Positions 47,448 through 58,852 of a DNA stretch of 64,000 nucleotides are shown here, piece after piece. A model generated the notes under the pieces. That model had not been told where the DNA came from. It did no database searches and saw nothing but the letters and a program-made list of their open reading frames with translations. The stretch spans positions 4,655,001 to 4,719,000 of the forward strand of contig JANTQA010000070.1 of NCBI GenBank assembly GCA_027625915.1, in the 5' to 3' direction. The translations under genes and the position numbers were made by a program. The DNA comes from Anaeramoeba flamelloides (Eukaryota; Metamonada; Anaeramoebidae). The stretch's first letter is position 1. Each line of letters starts with the position of its first letter.

Positions 47448-50360
47448 CTTTGAGATTACAAAAAGTGCACCAAAAACTAGACTTCAAAACTCACATATTT
47501 GTATTCAAAATGTGAAAGTTACAAATTTTCGAACTGGAAATTAACTGTTGACAATCTTTGGCTACTTTTTTTTGAAAAGTGACCTTGCTATTCATTGACA
47601 GTTTTTTGAAATCTATGATAAATCCTTTATATAACAAAATTGATCATTTCCGATTTTCAAAATTTTGAAATGTACAAATTCAGCTCTGAAAGTGTTTCAA
47701 AATTTTGAAACCCAGAGATTTTCGGTTTTATCAAATAAATTATCTCAATCTTGGTTTGTTTTTAATTTGAATTACAGACCAATTTATAAAGATTATAAAG
47801 ATAATTTTCATCTTAATTACTGTGATCTTACAAGTCAGTCTGATATTTTACATTCAAAAAATATTTTTTTTTAATAACTAATTTGAAAAATCTTTTTTCT
47901 GTAATTAAAAATTAGATTCCAAATACAAATATAATATAAATTTAAAAAGTATTCTTTGAAATATATACATAAAAAGAAAGATAGAATGAATGAAAGGTAA
48001 GGGAAGCAAAATAAGTTATTTCCAAAAAAGAGGGTTTTTTTATTTTTATAATATCTTTATTAAACTCGTTCTCCATTAAAACCATATACATATACCAAGA
48101 TTGATGTTCAACATTTCTTGATTGTTAACAATAATACCTTTTGTTTGTTAGTATTGACATTACTTTATTAAAAGAAATCAAAATTTCTGATCTCGATTTT
48201 ATCAGATATTTTTTATGCTTGAAAATTGGTGTTTATTTTTTTCTTTTTGATTGTAAAAATTCTTTTCCAAAGGGATTTAATCCTGACAAAAATTTCATAG
48301 TGGAAAGATTATAAGTGAATATTGATTGCTTAAAAATTGTTTTTCTCCTATGATCTTTTCCATTTTTTATTGAAATTGGTCGTACATTGTTTTCTCCCAA
48401 AAAAGTGCTATTTTTTTTTTCCATTTTTTAGAAATATTTCAACAAAACATATTTTAAAATATCTACAATAGATATTGGTTAAATAAATATTAATCTTTCA
48501 CTTAATTTTGTATTCCTAATTTATGAATAGAAATACGAACAAACAGACTATTATATATAACATAAAAAAAAATACCTCGCTTTTTTGGAAATTCCTTATA
48601 TCAAAGTTTTTAATCAAATTTACAATTATATAAATACTTTTGAATAATCTAATTTTTAAACTCATAAATATTTTACAGTTTAGTTACTTAAAATATTCAA
48701 TCTCAAAATAAATTCAATAATTATCATAAATATAAACAAGTTACTATTCAAAAAAAAAATAATAAAAAAAAAAAAAAAAAATTTCATTCAAATGATACTA
48801 AATAGTGAAATATATATAAAAAGACAAAAGCATGAATATTTATTCTTAACATTACAATATTTTATGATTTAATAATAAAATTATTAGGTTAGCCAGCATC
48901 TAATTCACATTAAAAAACCAATTTTAAATATTCCAAATTTAGCTGTTCATCTTCATAATAATGTGAATCGAAAAGGATTTAAACCAAATTTCGAAAATAA
49001 TTTTATTCCTGTAATATCGACAAAGATTAGTTCTATTGTATTAAAAAAATTGAAAAAAAAAATTAAGACAAATAATAAACCAGAAAACGGAAATAATAAC
49101 AGCGACCTAAATAATAATGAAGAAGAAGGAAAGGATATCAATAATTTAATCAACCAAGATAATATCAAAACAAAGGAAAATTCTAGCAATAACACTAACA
49201 ACAATAATAGTGAGAATATTCAGAATGAAACGAAGACAAATAATAACCCAGAAAATGAAAATAATTACAGCAAATCATGCCGAAAAGAAGAAGAAGGGAA
49301 GATCTTCGATAAATTGACCAATCAAAACAATAACGAAAAAAATGAAAATTCTAGCAATAACACTAACAACAATAATAGTGAGAATATTCAGAGCGAAACC
49401 AAGACAAATAATAATCTAGAAAAAGAAAATAATAACAGCGACTCAAACAGCAATGAAAAAGAAAAAATTAAAGATAATTTAACCAAAAAAGATAAAAAAA
49501 AAACAAGTAATGTTAAAAAAAATAACAAAAACAAAAAAAACACTAGTCTAAATAATACACATCATCCAATCTTGTTAATGGCAATTAGTCATGAATTAAA
49601 TATTGAACAAAAATCAATAATTGATTTTGATCTTTCTGTTGTGCCATTGCAAAGTGCAAAAATTGGGGGGTTTCTATCCGATATCTTATATTCTGATCGT
49701 TTAGATAATTTAGTATCAGTTTACACTTCTATTGTTTCATTGATTGAAGCAAATGATACATCATTAAAAACGGAAAAAAATACAAGGGTGGTTGTTTGTT
49801 TTGATAACGAAGAGATTGGATCAGAAACTCTTAGTGGGGCCAATTCAACTTTTTTAAAAAACATTTTAAAAACCATCACTTATCGATTTATTAAGAATGA
49901 AAAAAAAAAAATCCAAAACGAAATTTTTGATATCTCATTAAGGAACAGTTATTTACTATCTGCTGACGTGGCACATGCAGTCCACCCAAATTACACGTCT
50001 TATCATGAAAAAAGGCATCAGTGTAAAATAAATCGGGGTATTGTAATATCAAACCATTCTAAAAGAAACACAACCACAGAATTGATCAGTAGATATATTA
50101 TTCAAACCATTGCAAATAATCATAAAATACGAACACAGTTATCAATGAATAAAAATGGTAAAAGCGGCGGGTCAACTTTAGGTCCAAAGTTGAGTACACA
50201 GTTAGGAATCACTTCTTCTGATATTGGAATCCCAATTTGGGGAATGCACTCAATCAGGGAAACTGCTGGTATAACTGACTTATTCAATCTTAAAAAAACA
50301 TGTGTAGCATTTTATCAAGAGTATTACAATATACTACAAACAATAGAGGAGATTGATTAA
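44715..50360 (+). CDS. M18 family aspartyl aminopeptidase, 2 exons, 627 residues
   Basis: Exons 44715-45125 and 48888-50360; the intron is phase 0. The enzyme is a metallopeptidase that removes N-terminal acidic residues, in the cytosol in most organisms. The conserved start (FLKFLQRTPTQYHVVCELKK) and all family metal or catalytic positions are seen: H84 (SSHTDSPGLRVKP), D410 (SDRLDN), E445-E446 (DNEEIGS), D497 (SADVAHA) and H591 (GMHSIRE). The active-site chemistry should be intact. The protein exceeds the usual 450-500 residues because of an N/K/E-rich insertion at about 187-362, encoded by a 168-bp tandem repeat. In the family this position falls in the dimerisation-lid domain rather than the catalytic core. 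The intron join restores HIKKPILNIPNLAVHL. Alternative donor GTAAGA at 45108 is possible but would delete conserved sequence. Confidence 0.94.
46366..47130. mobile_element. Inverted-repeat element with about 115-bp arms
   Basis: The left arm 46366-46483 (ATTCCCGAAAACACCCGAAA; CACTTTTTGAATAACTC; TACTCAGTTTAATGGTAAA) and right arm 47016-47130 are inverted copies. The interior is less AT-rich and has no convincing protein. About 110 bp on either side (46245-46355 and 47132-47245; shared AAAATCCAGAAAAAC) are direct repeats of one another. Confidence 0.75.
47418..47446. repeat. (TA)n microsatellite
   Basis: About 14 TA units. Confidence 0.9.
48011..48600. mobile_element. TTATTTCC inverted-repeat DNA element, copy 3
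   Basis: The left end is ATAAGTTATTTCCAAAAAAG and the inverted right end is ATAAGGAATTTCCAAAAAAG. It is 590 bp, non-coding and related to 3981-5510 and 19646-20240. It ends 287 bp before the M18 exon 2 acceptor. Confidence 0.8.
49065..49500 (+). repeat. 168-bp in-frame tandem repeat inside the M18 gene
   Basis: AAGACAAATAATAA/AC/TC recurs at 49065, 49233 and 49401, exactly 168 bp apart. Each full unit encodes 56 residues rich in N, K, E and S, including the shared SSNNTNNNNSENIQ stretch. The third unit is partial. Confidence 0.92.
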
Positions 50361-53231
50361 TACCCTTTGAAACTATTTTTTATAAATTGAATGAAATAAT
50401 GAAATTCAAAAAAACAAATCATTTTCTTACTTTAAAGTTAAAAAGAAAGAGATAAGAAAAATATTGATGAGAATTTTTTTTTTTTTTTTTCTTTTTTCTT
50501 GGTTTGATTGATTTTATTTAAAGAGAAGTAAACTTTTATTTTTTCCTGAAAGATAAAGAAAAATAATTTTTATGACTTAAAGGGTAAAAGAATTTTTCAT
50601 TTGATTAAAAAAAAAGATGTTATCAAGTTATTAATTAGCATAAATTATAACAGGGATTTAGAAAAATCAAAAAAACTTTTAAATGTTAAAAAATATCCCC
50701 TTAAACGGGTTAATTGCTTTTCGGTAAAGAATTATATACAAAAACTCCAATTCGAAATTTTTGACACACCAAAATTCAATTTTTGAAAAAAGAAATCTTA
50801 TGAAATAAATTCTCTGAGAAAGACAAAATTAGAACTGCTAAATGATCCAAATATTAACAATTATTTATCAGAATGCTAACAATATTTTATAATTTAAAAT
50901 ATCTTTAGAACAAAAAAAAAAAAAAATTATCACTACGAATCAATAAATAAAGAGTATGTTAAAATTTTAGTGAAATGGGCACAAATATCAATTATTTAGA
51001 AATTTATTGAAATTCTATTAGGAATTATTGATCTGTCAAATGATTAATGATCATTTAATTTTATTTGAGTTTTTCTATTTTCACGAACTCAGCTTTTACA
51101 TAATATCAATGGTTCTGAAAAAAAATTCATATCTAATCTAAAATATTATGGAATTGGGAAAAAGGAATGAAATGAAAACAAAAACAGAAAAGATGAAAAA
51201 TATGATTTTCATATTTGTTAAAATCAAAATTATTTTGAAACTGAATGTGCAGTGTAGTATTTTTTCTTCTAACTGTTTTAACGGTATAAATTATTTTATA
51301 ATTTAAGTTTTTATAAGACATATACATTAGGATATTATTTGCAAAAATAATTATCCCTTCAAAATTATACTAATTGTTTTTTTTTTTTTTTTTGAGATTG
51401 TTATTATTTATTTACAAATACATTTATGATTACAGATTTGAAAAAAAAAACAATTATTTGGATATTTTTTCACAATATTTTATATTTATATTTCTGGTTG
51501 ATCTCTAAAGATTGTCAAAAAGATTGAAAAAATATTTCATATTTTTTTATTAAATGATTTCAAATAGATGATAAAAATATTAATTATTGAGTAATTTATC
51601 ATGAATTCTTCTTGTATTTTTTTTAAAATCTAAAAGAATTTTTTGATTTCTAATTTGAAAATTGTAATAGTTTCATTAAATGTAATGTTTGAAAAAGTTA
51701 ACAAAATCAATTTTTTACCCAATACATATTAAATATAATATTAACATCTTCATTAATTCATAAAAAATTCATTTATATAATTATAATTATACCAAAGTGT
51801 TTTTTAAATATTTTTTATAAAGCTATATTATTTTTCAAATGTTAAAACCAGAATTTTGTTTTAATTTATATTTTGATAACTTTTCTTTTAAACTAAATTC
51901 AAAAAATAGGGGCCGAAATTTCGAGATCTCGTTCTAGAATCATTGGATTTCAATATGATGTTGGGAAGTTGATTAATGATGTAATTTAAATAAAATTTTC
52001 TACTTCATAATTTACTAACCAAACTTTTGACTGAAAAATTGGAAGAAAATAAAAAAAATTTTCAAACAATCAGATGACAATTTGATTTTTTTTTTGTTTG
52101 TTAGTTTCTTCAATCAAATAGTTTCAGATGTTAATTTTTCTTCACTGATTTACATTTAATATTTTTACATGATGAAAAATTTCAATTTAATTCTCAATCA
52201 AATTACTCTTACAACCGAAAAAAAATTCGATAATATCCAGATGTTGTAAAATTTTGGATGATTTTTTTAGCCAAATTTTTGTACAAAAAATGAAATAGAT
52301 TTTTTTCAACGTATAAAAATTTTTAAAGAAGACACCTTGTTAGTATTTAATCTTCTGATGATTATCCATCAACTTCTAGTTTATTGATGATTATTTACAG
52401 GGTTCCTCATATAATTATTTTAGTGAGTATAATTTGAAAAACTGGGCCCTTATTTTTCGAAAGTAGTTTATAATTATATTCAACATTTAAATTACAAACT
52501 TAGAATTCAAAAATAATTTACCTATTTCAATATTTTTAACATTTATTATATTTTCCCCTAATTTGAATTTGTTTTTCTTTTTTTATCTTTCATTTTTTTT
52601 TTTATTTTTTTTATCTTATCTCAAAAAAAATAAGTACCATTGAATCCAGAAATTATTCATCAAACATGAGTTAAACCTATGGTATTTAAATTAAATGAAC
52701 TATATAATGACTGTAAGGACTTTTCACTAAACAAATTATTTACATTTTTTTTTTAGGTAGAATTTTCTCTTTCAAATCCCAACAAAAAAATCTTCAACTT
52801 TGACAATTCTTTTTGTTTATATGAAAATGCAACTTTAAATCGATAAAATTTGAAAAAGTTCAACCTTTTTTTTAAATAATAACCCAATTGTAAAAAACAA
52901 TCGAAAAGATCACAAAAAATTATTTTTTTGAATAACTTATAAAAAAAAATTCCTTTTCAAAATATAGTTTTTTTTTTACTGGTGAAAAAATAAAAAAAAG
53001 AAAGTTGCCTAAAATCCTATAATTTGAGTTCTGAATAGGTCTAATTTCTTTTTAAAATGGATTTTCTATTAATATAAATTTTTTTTTATTTTTTTTTTAC
53101 CGAAAATCTCGTAATGCAAACGGTAATACTTTTCGGGAAAGAAAACAAGTGAACAAGTTTAAAGTACAAAAATTCTGTAAAAAATTAACCTGAACCGAAG
53201 AGATGTGTAAAATAAAAATGAAGGATTTGAT
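50361..53231. other. Intergenic region between convergent genes (2.9 kb)
   Basis: It lies between the 3' ends of the M18 gene (plus) and the FHA-AAA gene (minus), so no promoter is expected. The 50601-50786 open frame is K/N/L-rich and unsupported. I see no clear repeat of the families found elsewhere. Confidence 0.55.
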
Positions 53232-55222
53232 TTATTTATAAAATTCATATCTTTTTTCTTTAACACCGCCTTCACCATATCTTCTATTCCATTCGCGGAG
53301 TTCTTTTGAAACAAGAGATTCCATTGAAACAGATATTTTGATATTTTTTTTTGCCTTTTCAAAATCTCGTAGAGTGATTGGTCTTAATTTTGAAACGGGT
53401 TGTGTTTGCTTTATGTTTTTTCCTTTTTCTGATCCAAGTAATTTTAATTGCTCTGTATAATCGATTGATTTAAACATTTTATCATTTGTATTTTCATTTG
53501 TATTTATTTCTAATTCATTGTCTTGTGACTGTGTTTGAGTTTTTTGTTGTAGTTGTTGCGGGTCTGTTTGTGTTTGTGACTGTGATTGTGATTGTGATTG
53601 TGACTGTGGTTTGTAATCTCCTAAAATTTGAAGAGTTTTCCCTAATTTATTAAATTCTTCACTTAACAATTCGCGAATGGGATAGTATCCTGCTGTTGTT
53701 GCCAAATTTTTTAAATCCGAACCAGAAAAGCCTTGTGTAATTCGTGCTAATTTATCAAAGTCAAAATTGCTTTCAATTGTCTCACATTTTAAAATAACTT
53801 GTAAAATTTTTTTTCTTGCTTTAAAATTTGGCATATCGACATATAACCGGCGTGGAAATCTTCTTAGTACAGCTTCATCCAAATCGTGTGGTCTGTTTGT
53901 TGCTGCCAAAACAATTACTCTTTCGTCATCCCTTCTTTTCATCCCATCCCATTGCTCCATAAATGTATTTTTAATTTTTCTTGATGCTTCGTGTTCTCCA
54001 GATTTTCCTCTTCGATTCAATAAACTATCAACTTCATCAATAAAAATAATTGATGGTGATAATTTACTTGCCAATGTGAAAACAGCTTTGGCAATTTTTT
54101 CTCCTTCCCCAAACCATTTTGAACTAATTGTTGCCATCGAAATATTTAAAAAATGCGCACCACTTTCAGTTGCTATTGCCTTTGCTAACATTGTTTTACC
54201 AGTTCCTATTGTTTGATTGTTTATTATTATTATTTATTTTATTAATTATAATTATATGTATTTAAATAACCATAAAATTGTCTATTATTAAAAAATATTA
54301 CATTCATATGGAAACAATAGCCTCTTTTTTTTATTTCTTTATTATTTTTATTTATTTTCAAAAGAGTACAAAATTAAATTTTGAAAAATATTGTAAAAAA
54401 GATTTATTAAATGAATGAACAAGTTAATTTTAAATCTTTTTTATAATCATAATATTTAATAAATTGAAAATCAATATTTTTTTTTATTTTTGTTTAAAAG
54501 ATGAAAATAAAAATATTTTTAATTTCTTTTTAAAAAAAAAATTATTTTTTGAGATCTTTGCTTTCAGAGAAAAAAATATTTTTAAAGTATATAATTATAT
54601 TTAAATTCTGAATATGAAAACAAATAAAATTACTTTTTTTAATTTTTTATAATGAGATTATTCAAATTTATCTTTTTAACAATATGAAATAAAAACCCTT
54701 TTTCTTGATATATTTGTTGATTTTTTGAGATCATAAATTATATAAAGTGGGCTGGTAGATAGATAGATATGTTTCTTTTCGATTGGTTTTATTTTATATC
54801 TTTTTTTAATGTATTATTATTAAAAATAAATTTAATAAATTTGAATACTTTAAGAATTTATTAATTTAATTTTTTTTTGAAATTTATTATAAATTACATT
54901 ATTTTGTTAAAACACTTTAAAAAAAGTGTGAAAAAAATTTTTTTAAAAAGTATCTATAAAACTATTGACAACTTCAATAGATCAGCTTTCAGTATTTTAT
55001 TAAAAAAACTTTTTTCTAAACATGTTTTTCAATAACAGCCTTTTTTAGAGTATAAGTATAATATAATTTATATTCTATAATTATCAAATATGATGCGAAT
55101 TATTGGAATTTTTTTTTTGTTTTAAAAAAAAAAAATAATCATAATAATTATATATTAATCATTTAATGATTATTTATTGTTCTTTTCGAACGTTTTTTTC
55201 AAATATTTTTGAATGTTAATTT

Positions 55223-55264
<42 letters not shown>

Positions 55265-58200
55265 TTTTTAGTAATTAATTTGTTTATAATTTTATTAGTA
55301 TTATTATTTTTTGTTTTTTGAATTTTTGGATATTTTTCATTAGCTTTTTAAAAAGAAAAAATCATAAAAATTAAAAAGAAAAAATCATAAAAATTAAAAA
55401 AAAAAAATCAAAAGGATAAAATACAAACCTGGAGGACCAAATAATAAAATACCTTTGCACGGTTTAATTAAATTTCCTCTTTGAAATAATTCTCTTCTTT
55501 TCAAAGGGAGAATTACAAATTCTCTTAAAACTTCCTTAACATCCTGTAATGCGCCAATATCTTTAAAACTAATATTGATTCGATTTGGGGGTATAACTTC
55601 GGAAATAAGTTTTTCTTCGTATTCATTTGAAAATTCGATATCGATTTCAGGTAGCTTATTTGTGGCGATTTTATAAAGCTGTTTATGCAATTGGATACCA
55701 TAATTAAGATCACTTTGATCCAAAATTTTGATGTTTTTTTCAAAATTTAATTCTGTGGAAGAAGAAATTGGGTTGTTGCATTCAGTCTGTTGGTAAAGAG
55801 TGGTTATTTTATGCGTTGAAGAGCACCCAATAATTTCAAAAACATCTTTGGGTGAATATTCAATTAAAGAAAAGCAATTTGGTTTTATATTGTCGAGTCT
55901 AATTTTATATTTTTTGGCCGTTTCTTCAAATAGTTTGATATTTTTTTTGATTCTTAAATTCAATTTGTCTTCATCGGTTTTCATCTTCCACTTTTCAAAT
56001 TGGGTAACCTTTTTAGGTCTTTTAACGGGCATTTTGGTCGGGAACAAATTGGTTAGAAAATGGATCACCTTTTCAATTTCTGACGAATTTGATTGGTTTG
56101 CATTTTTATTGAATGTGCCTGAATTTTTATTATCATTGTTAAATCTGTTACCGATTAAATTTCTTTGGTTATCTTTTTGATTTCTGAAATCCTTTTTTTG
56201 AAACAAATTTGAAACCCCAGATAGTTTATCAAAATTTTTTGATAACAAAGCTATTGGATCGTTTGGACTTTTTTTATTTTTTTTCCCTGACAATGCAACC
56301 CCCCCGATAATAATGATTGGCTTGTTTTTGGTTAATGAAACCAATTTGCTTTTGAATGTCTCATATATTTCAAAGGAATGGAAAATACATGTTTCAATGT
56401 TTGGAATGAATAATAAAAAGCCTGTATTTGTAATGCTTTCAAGAAATTCAAATAATGACTCGATTAATAGAATTGAATAATCCTTTATCGTCCCATCAAT
56501 TTTGGAAACCTCATTCCTTCTGACAAAAAATCCATTTTTCCCTTTTGTTAAATTGCCAAAGGAATGGCCCCCATTTTTGATTTTTTCATCAAAATCAACA
56601 CCAACAAAATTTGTATTTCCATTGTCATGGAAAATGATTTTCACAGCTCCCTCACTGCCAGGTTTTGGCCCATTGTCTCTTTTTAATCGTTCAAGGATCA
56701 TTGTTTTTTTCATATCAATAAATTTTGGTCCAATAAATCGGATTCGATCATTTAAAGATATTTGTGAACTTAGGTATCTGATTACAGTTTCCGAATTTGG
56801 CTCATTAAATTCACTTGATCCCATTAATTGTGGTTTTCTTGTTTTTCTGATAGTATTTGGATTAAAAATATCATTTTTTTTATTATCTTCCTTTTCTTCT
56901 TCTTCATTATTGTTCTCTTTTTCTTCTTTATTATTGTTTTTATTGTTGTTGTTGTTGTTATTGTTATTGTTGTTTGTGGTATTCTTTTGGTTTAAATTGT
57001 TATTACTAATAGAGTTATTATTAGAATTGTTGTTTCTATTATTGGTGCTGTTATTTGAATTGTTTTTTTTTTTATTGACATCATTATTATTGTTGTTATT
57101 ATTTGGATTTTTTAAATTTTGTGAATTATTTATTTTTTGTGGAGACTGTTGATGCTTTTGTTTTTTTAATAATTTATCATTTCTTATATTTTTTTCTTGT
57201 TGTAAAAGCTCAAAAAAATCAAAAATTAAAATTGGGATTTTGAATTTTTTAGCTAAAGATAAACAAAGCTTTTTTTGGAACACTTGAGTTTCGTCTCTCC
57301 CTGTTAATAAAATCCTATTACTTATATTTTTTGGAAATTGTTTTGAGCCAAGTAACTCAAAAATTTTAAGATTTATTTCAAATAATTGAGTAAAAAGTTT
57401 TTTAAAATCTGTATCAATGGGGTATTCTAGTTCATCTAATGATGGCGTGTTTGGCTCTTTTATTGGATTTCGAACATGCCCATCAATAATTGAATAAAAT
57501 TCTTTTTTTTTTTGGAAATTCAATTTTTGCTGTTGCGAATGTAATTTTTGATTGCTTAGATTGGAATTCTTGAGTGATTGGTATTTTTCAAAAAATGAAT
57601 CCAAAACAAAAATAAATGAATGCACTTTGGAACTTTCAATGACAATCTGGTCCCCCGATTTAATGACAATTTTGTGTCCTTTTTTGATCCATTTCCCATT
57701 TAAAAATACATTTCCTTTATCGCCATGAACTTCCAAATATTTGTCTTTTTTCACTTCATCAACAATTCTTGTCAATAATCCTGAAATTTTATGATCTTGA
57801 ATATGATATTGGCACCTTGACGCACTTCCAAATGCATATGGTGTGGAAGTAATGACAATGGTTTCTCTTGGTTCAAGTTGATGAAATAAATATCCCCACC
57901 CTTTAGTTCTTGTTTTTGGGAGGGTGTTTTTGTCTGGTTTTTTATTGGTGTTATTATTGTTATTGTTGTTGTTGTTGTTAATATTAGTATGGTTATGATT
58001 TTTTTTTTCATTTTGTTTATTGTTTGTGTTGTTGTTGTTATTGTTAAACTTGGTGTTTGTTTTTTTTTGTAATGATTTTTGGTTTTCAATATCCATTTTT
58101 ATTTTTTGTTGATTTGGATTGTTATTATTTTTGAAATTTTGAGTTTCTGTTTGTATTTGTTTTGAATCTATTTTTTCATTTCCTTTTTCATTTTCTTCTT

Positions 58201-58852
58201 GACTTTGTTGGTTTGAATGTAATTGATATAAATTAATAAATTTTGGGATGTTTGGTAAGTTTCTTATTTTGGGAATAGGCTTTGTATTTGTTAAATTTAA
58301 GGTTCTTTCAATCGAGTAATCTTGAAAAGTTGAATTTACATTCTCATTTTCGTTGCTTTGTATATTTTTTGAAACATTAGGATCCTCAGGTTTGGCTGCA
58401 ATTGGTTTTACATTTAAAAATTTGCTTTTGTTTGTTCTTCTTTTTTTTTTTTCATTTTGAACTTGTGTTTGTTTTTCTTTTTCTTTTTCTTTTTCTTTTT
58501 CTTTTTCTTTTTCATTTTTATTGGCTTTTTGTTGGCTTGGCTTTGCTTCATTTAATAAGGAATAGTTTTCATTTTTTTTTTGTAATCTTTTTGATCTTCT
58601 GATAGGATCTTTTTTTGTTTGTAGTTTGTGTGTTCTTTTTCGTTTTCTGTTGTCTTCAATTTCATCCAATTCTTTTCCTTTTTCGTTTTTTTTTTGTAGA
58701 AATATATTATTTGTTTGAAAGTTATTTGTTGAAAGATCAAGATTTGTTTTTAATGTTGGTGTTACAGTGGTACTTGAAGAATTAATTTGATCTTTTTTTT
58801 GTTCATTTTCTTTTTCACTTACACTTTCATTCTCATTTCTGGAATTGCTCAT
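53232..58852 (-). CDS. FHA-domain AAA ATPase (plant-type FHA-AAA family), 2 exons, 1465 residues
   Basis: Exons 58852-55429 and 54205-53232; the 1223-bp intron splits the Walker A glycine codon (GPPG/TGKT). Order: basic, disordered N-terminus with a possible nuclear signal (RKRKR, about 69-73); FHA domain 318-420 (FGSASRCQYHI, VFLNGKWIKKG), which binds phosphothreonine; a degenerate ATPase-like region from about 480 with no GKT motif (ILLTGRDETQ); N-rich linker; a small barrel-like stretch (FVGVDFD..NGG..FG); then an intact AAA module with Walker A 1139-1146, Walker B IIFIDE with D1198/E1199, sensor N1245 and RRFPRR; then a Q/S repeat and a Vps4-like C-terminus (LREWNRRYGEGG). The [16 protein letters not shown] and FPTKMPVKRP blocks follow plant FHA-AAA proteins. 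AAA enzymes of this clade remodel or sever protein assemblies; the target is unknown. Confidence 0.93.
53558..53614 (-). repeat. SQ/TQ codon repeat in the FHA-AAA gene
   Basis: Alternating TGTGAC/TGTGATT codons on the plus strand encode a QSQSQSQSQSQTQTDPQQ stretch, just before the Vps4-like C-terminal helix region. Confidence 0.85.
54206..55428 (-). other. Intron of the FHA-AAA gene (1.2 kb)
   Basis: The donor GTTTGT is unusual and the acceptor is ACAATAG. It is AT-rich with a TA microsatellite at 55226-55262, and no exon or element is seen. The splice restores GPPGTGKT exactly. Confidence 0.9.
55226..55262. repeat. (AT)n microsatellite
   Basis: About 18 uninterrupted AT units within the FHA-AAA intron. 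Confidence 0.9.

Larger units (their letters stand above)
45126..48887 (+). other. Intron of the M18 aminopeptidase gene (3.8 kb)
   Basis: The donor is GTAATG and the acceptor ATTATTAG. It contains a TIR element at 46366-47130 with 110-bp direct repeats outside it, a TA microsatellite, a TTATTTCC element at 48011-48600, and a GC-rich hairpin AAACCCC..GGGGTTT near 45471. No additional exon is seen. Confidence 0.8.

Noticed and set aside
50601-50786. 61-residue K/L/N-rich open frame downstream of the M18 gene
   Set aside because: Alternative start codon only, composition equal to the AT-rich background, no homology recognised.
56502-57152. 216-residue open frame antisense to the FHA-AAA gene
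   Set aside because: Mirror of asparagine codons giving leucine runs; the opposite strand is firmly coding.
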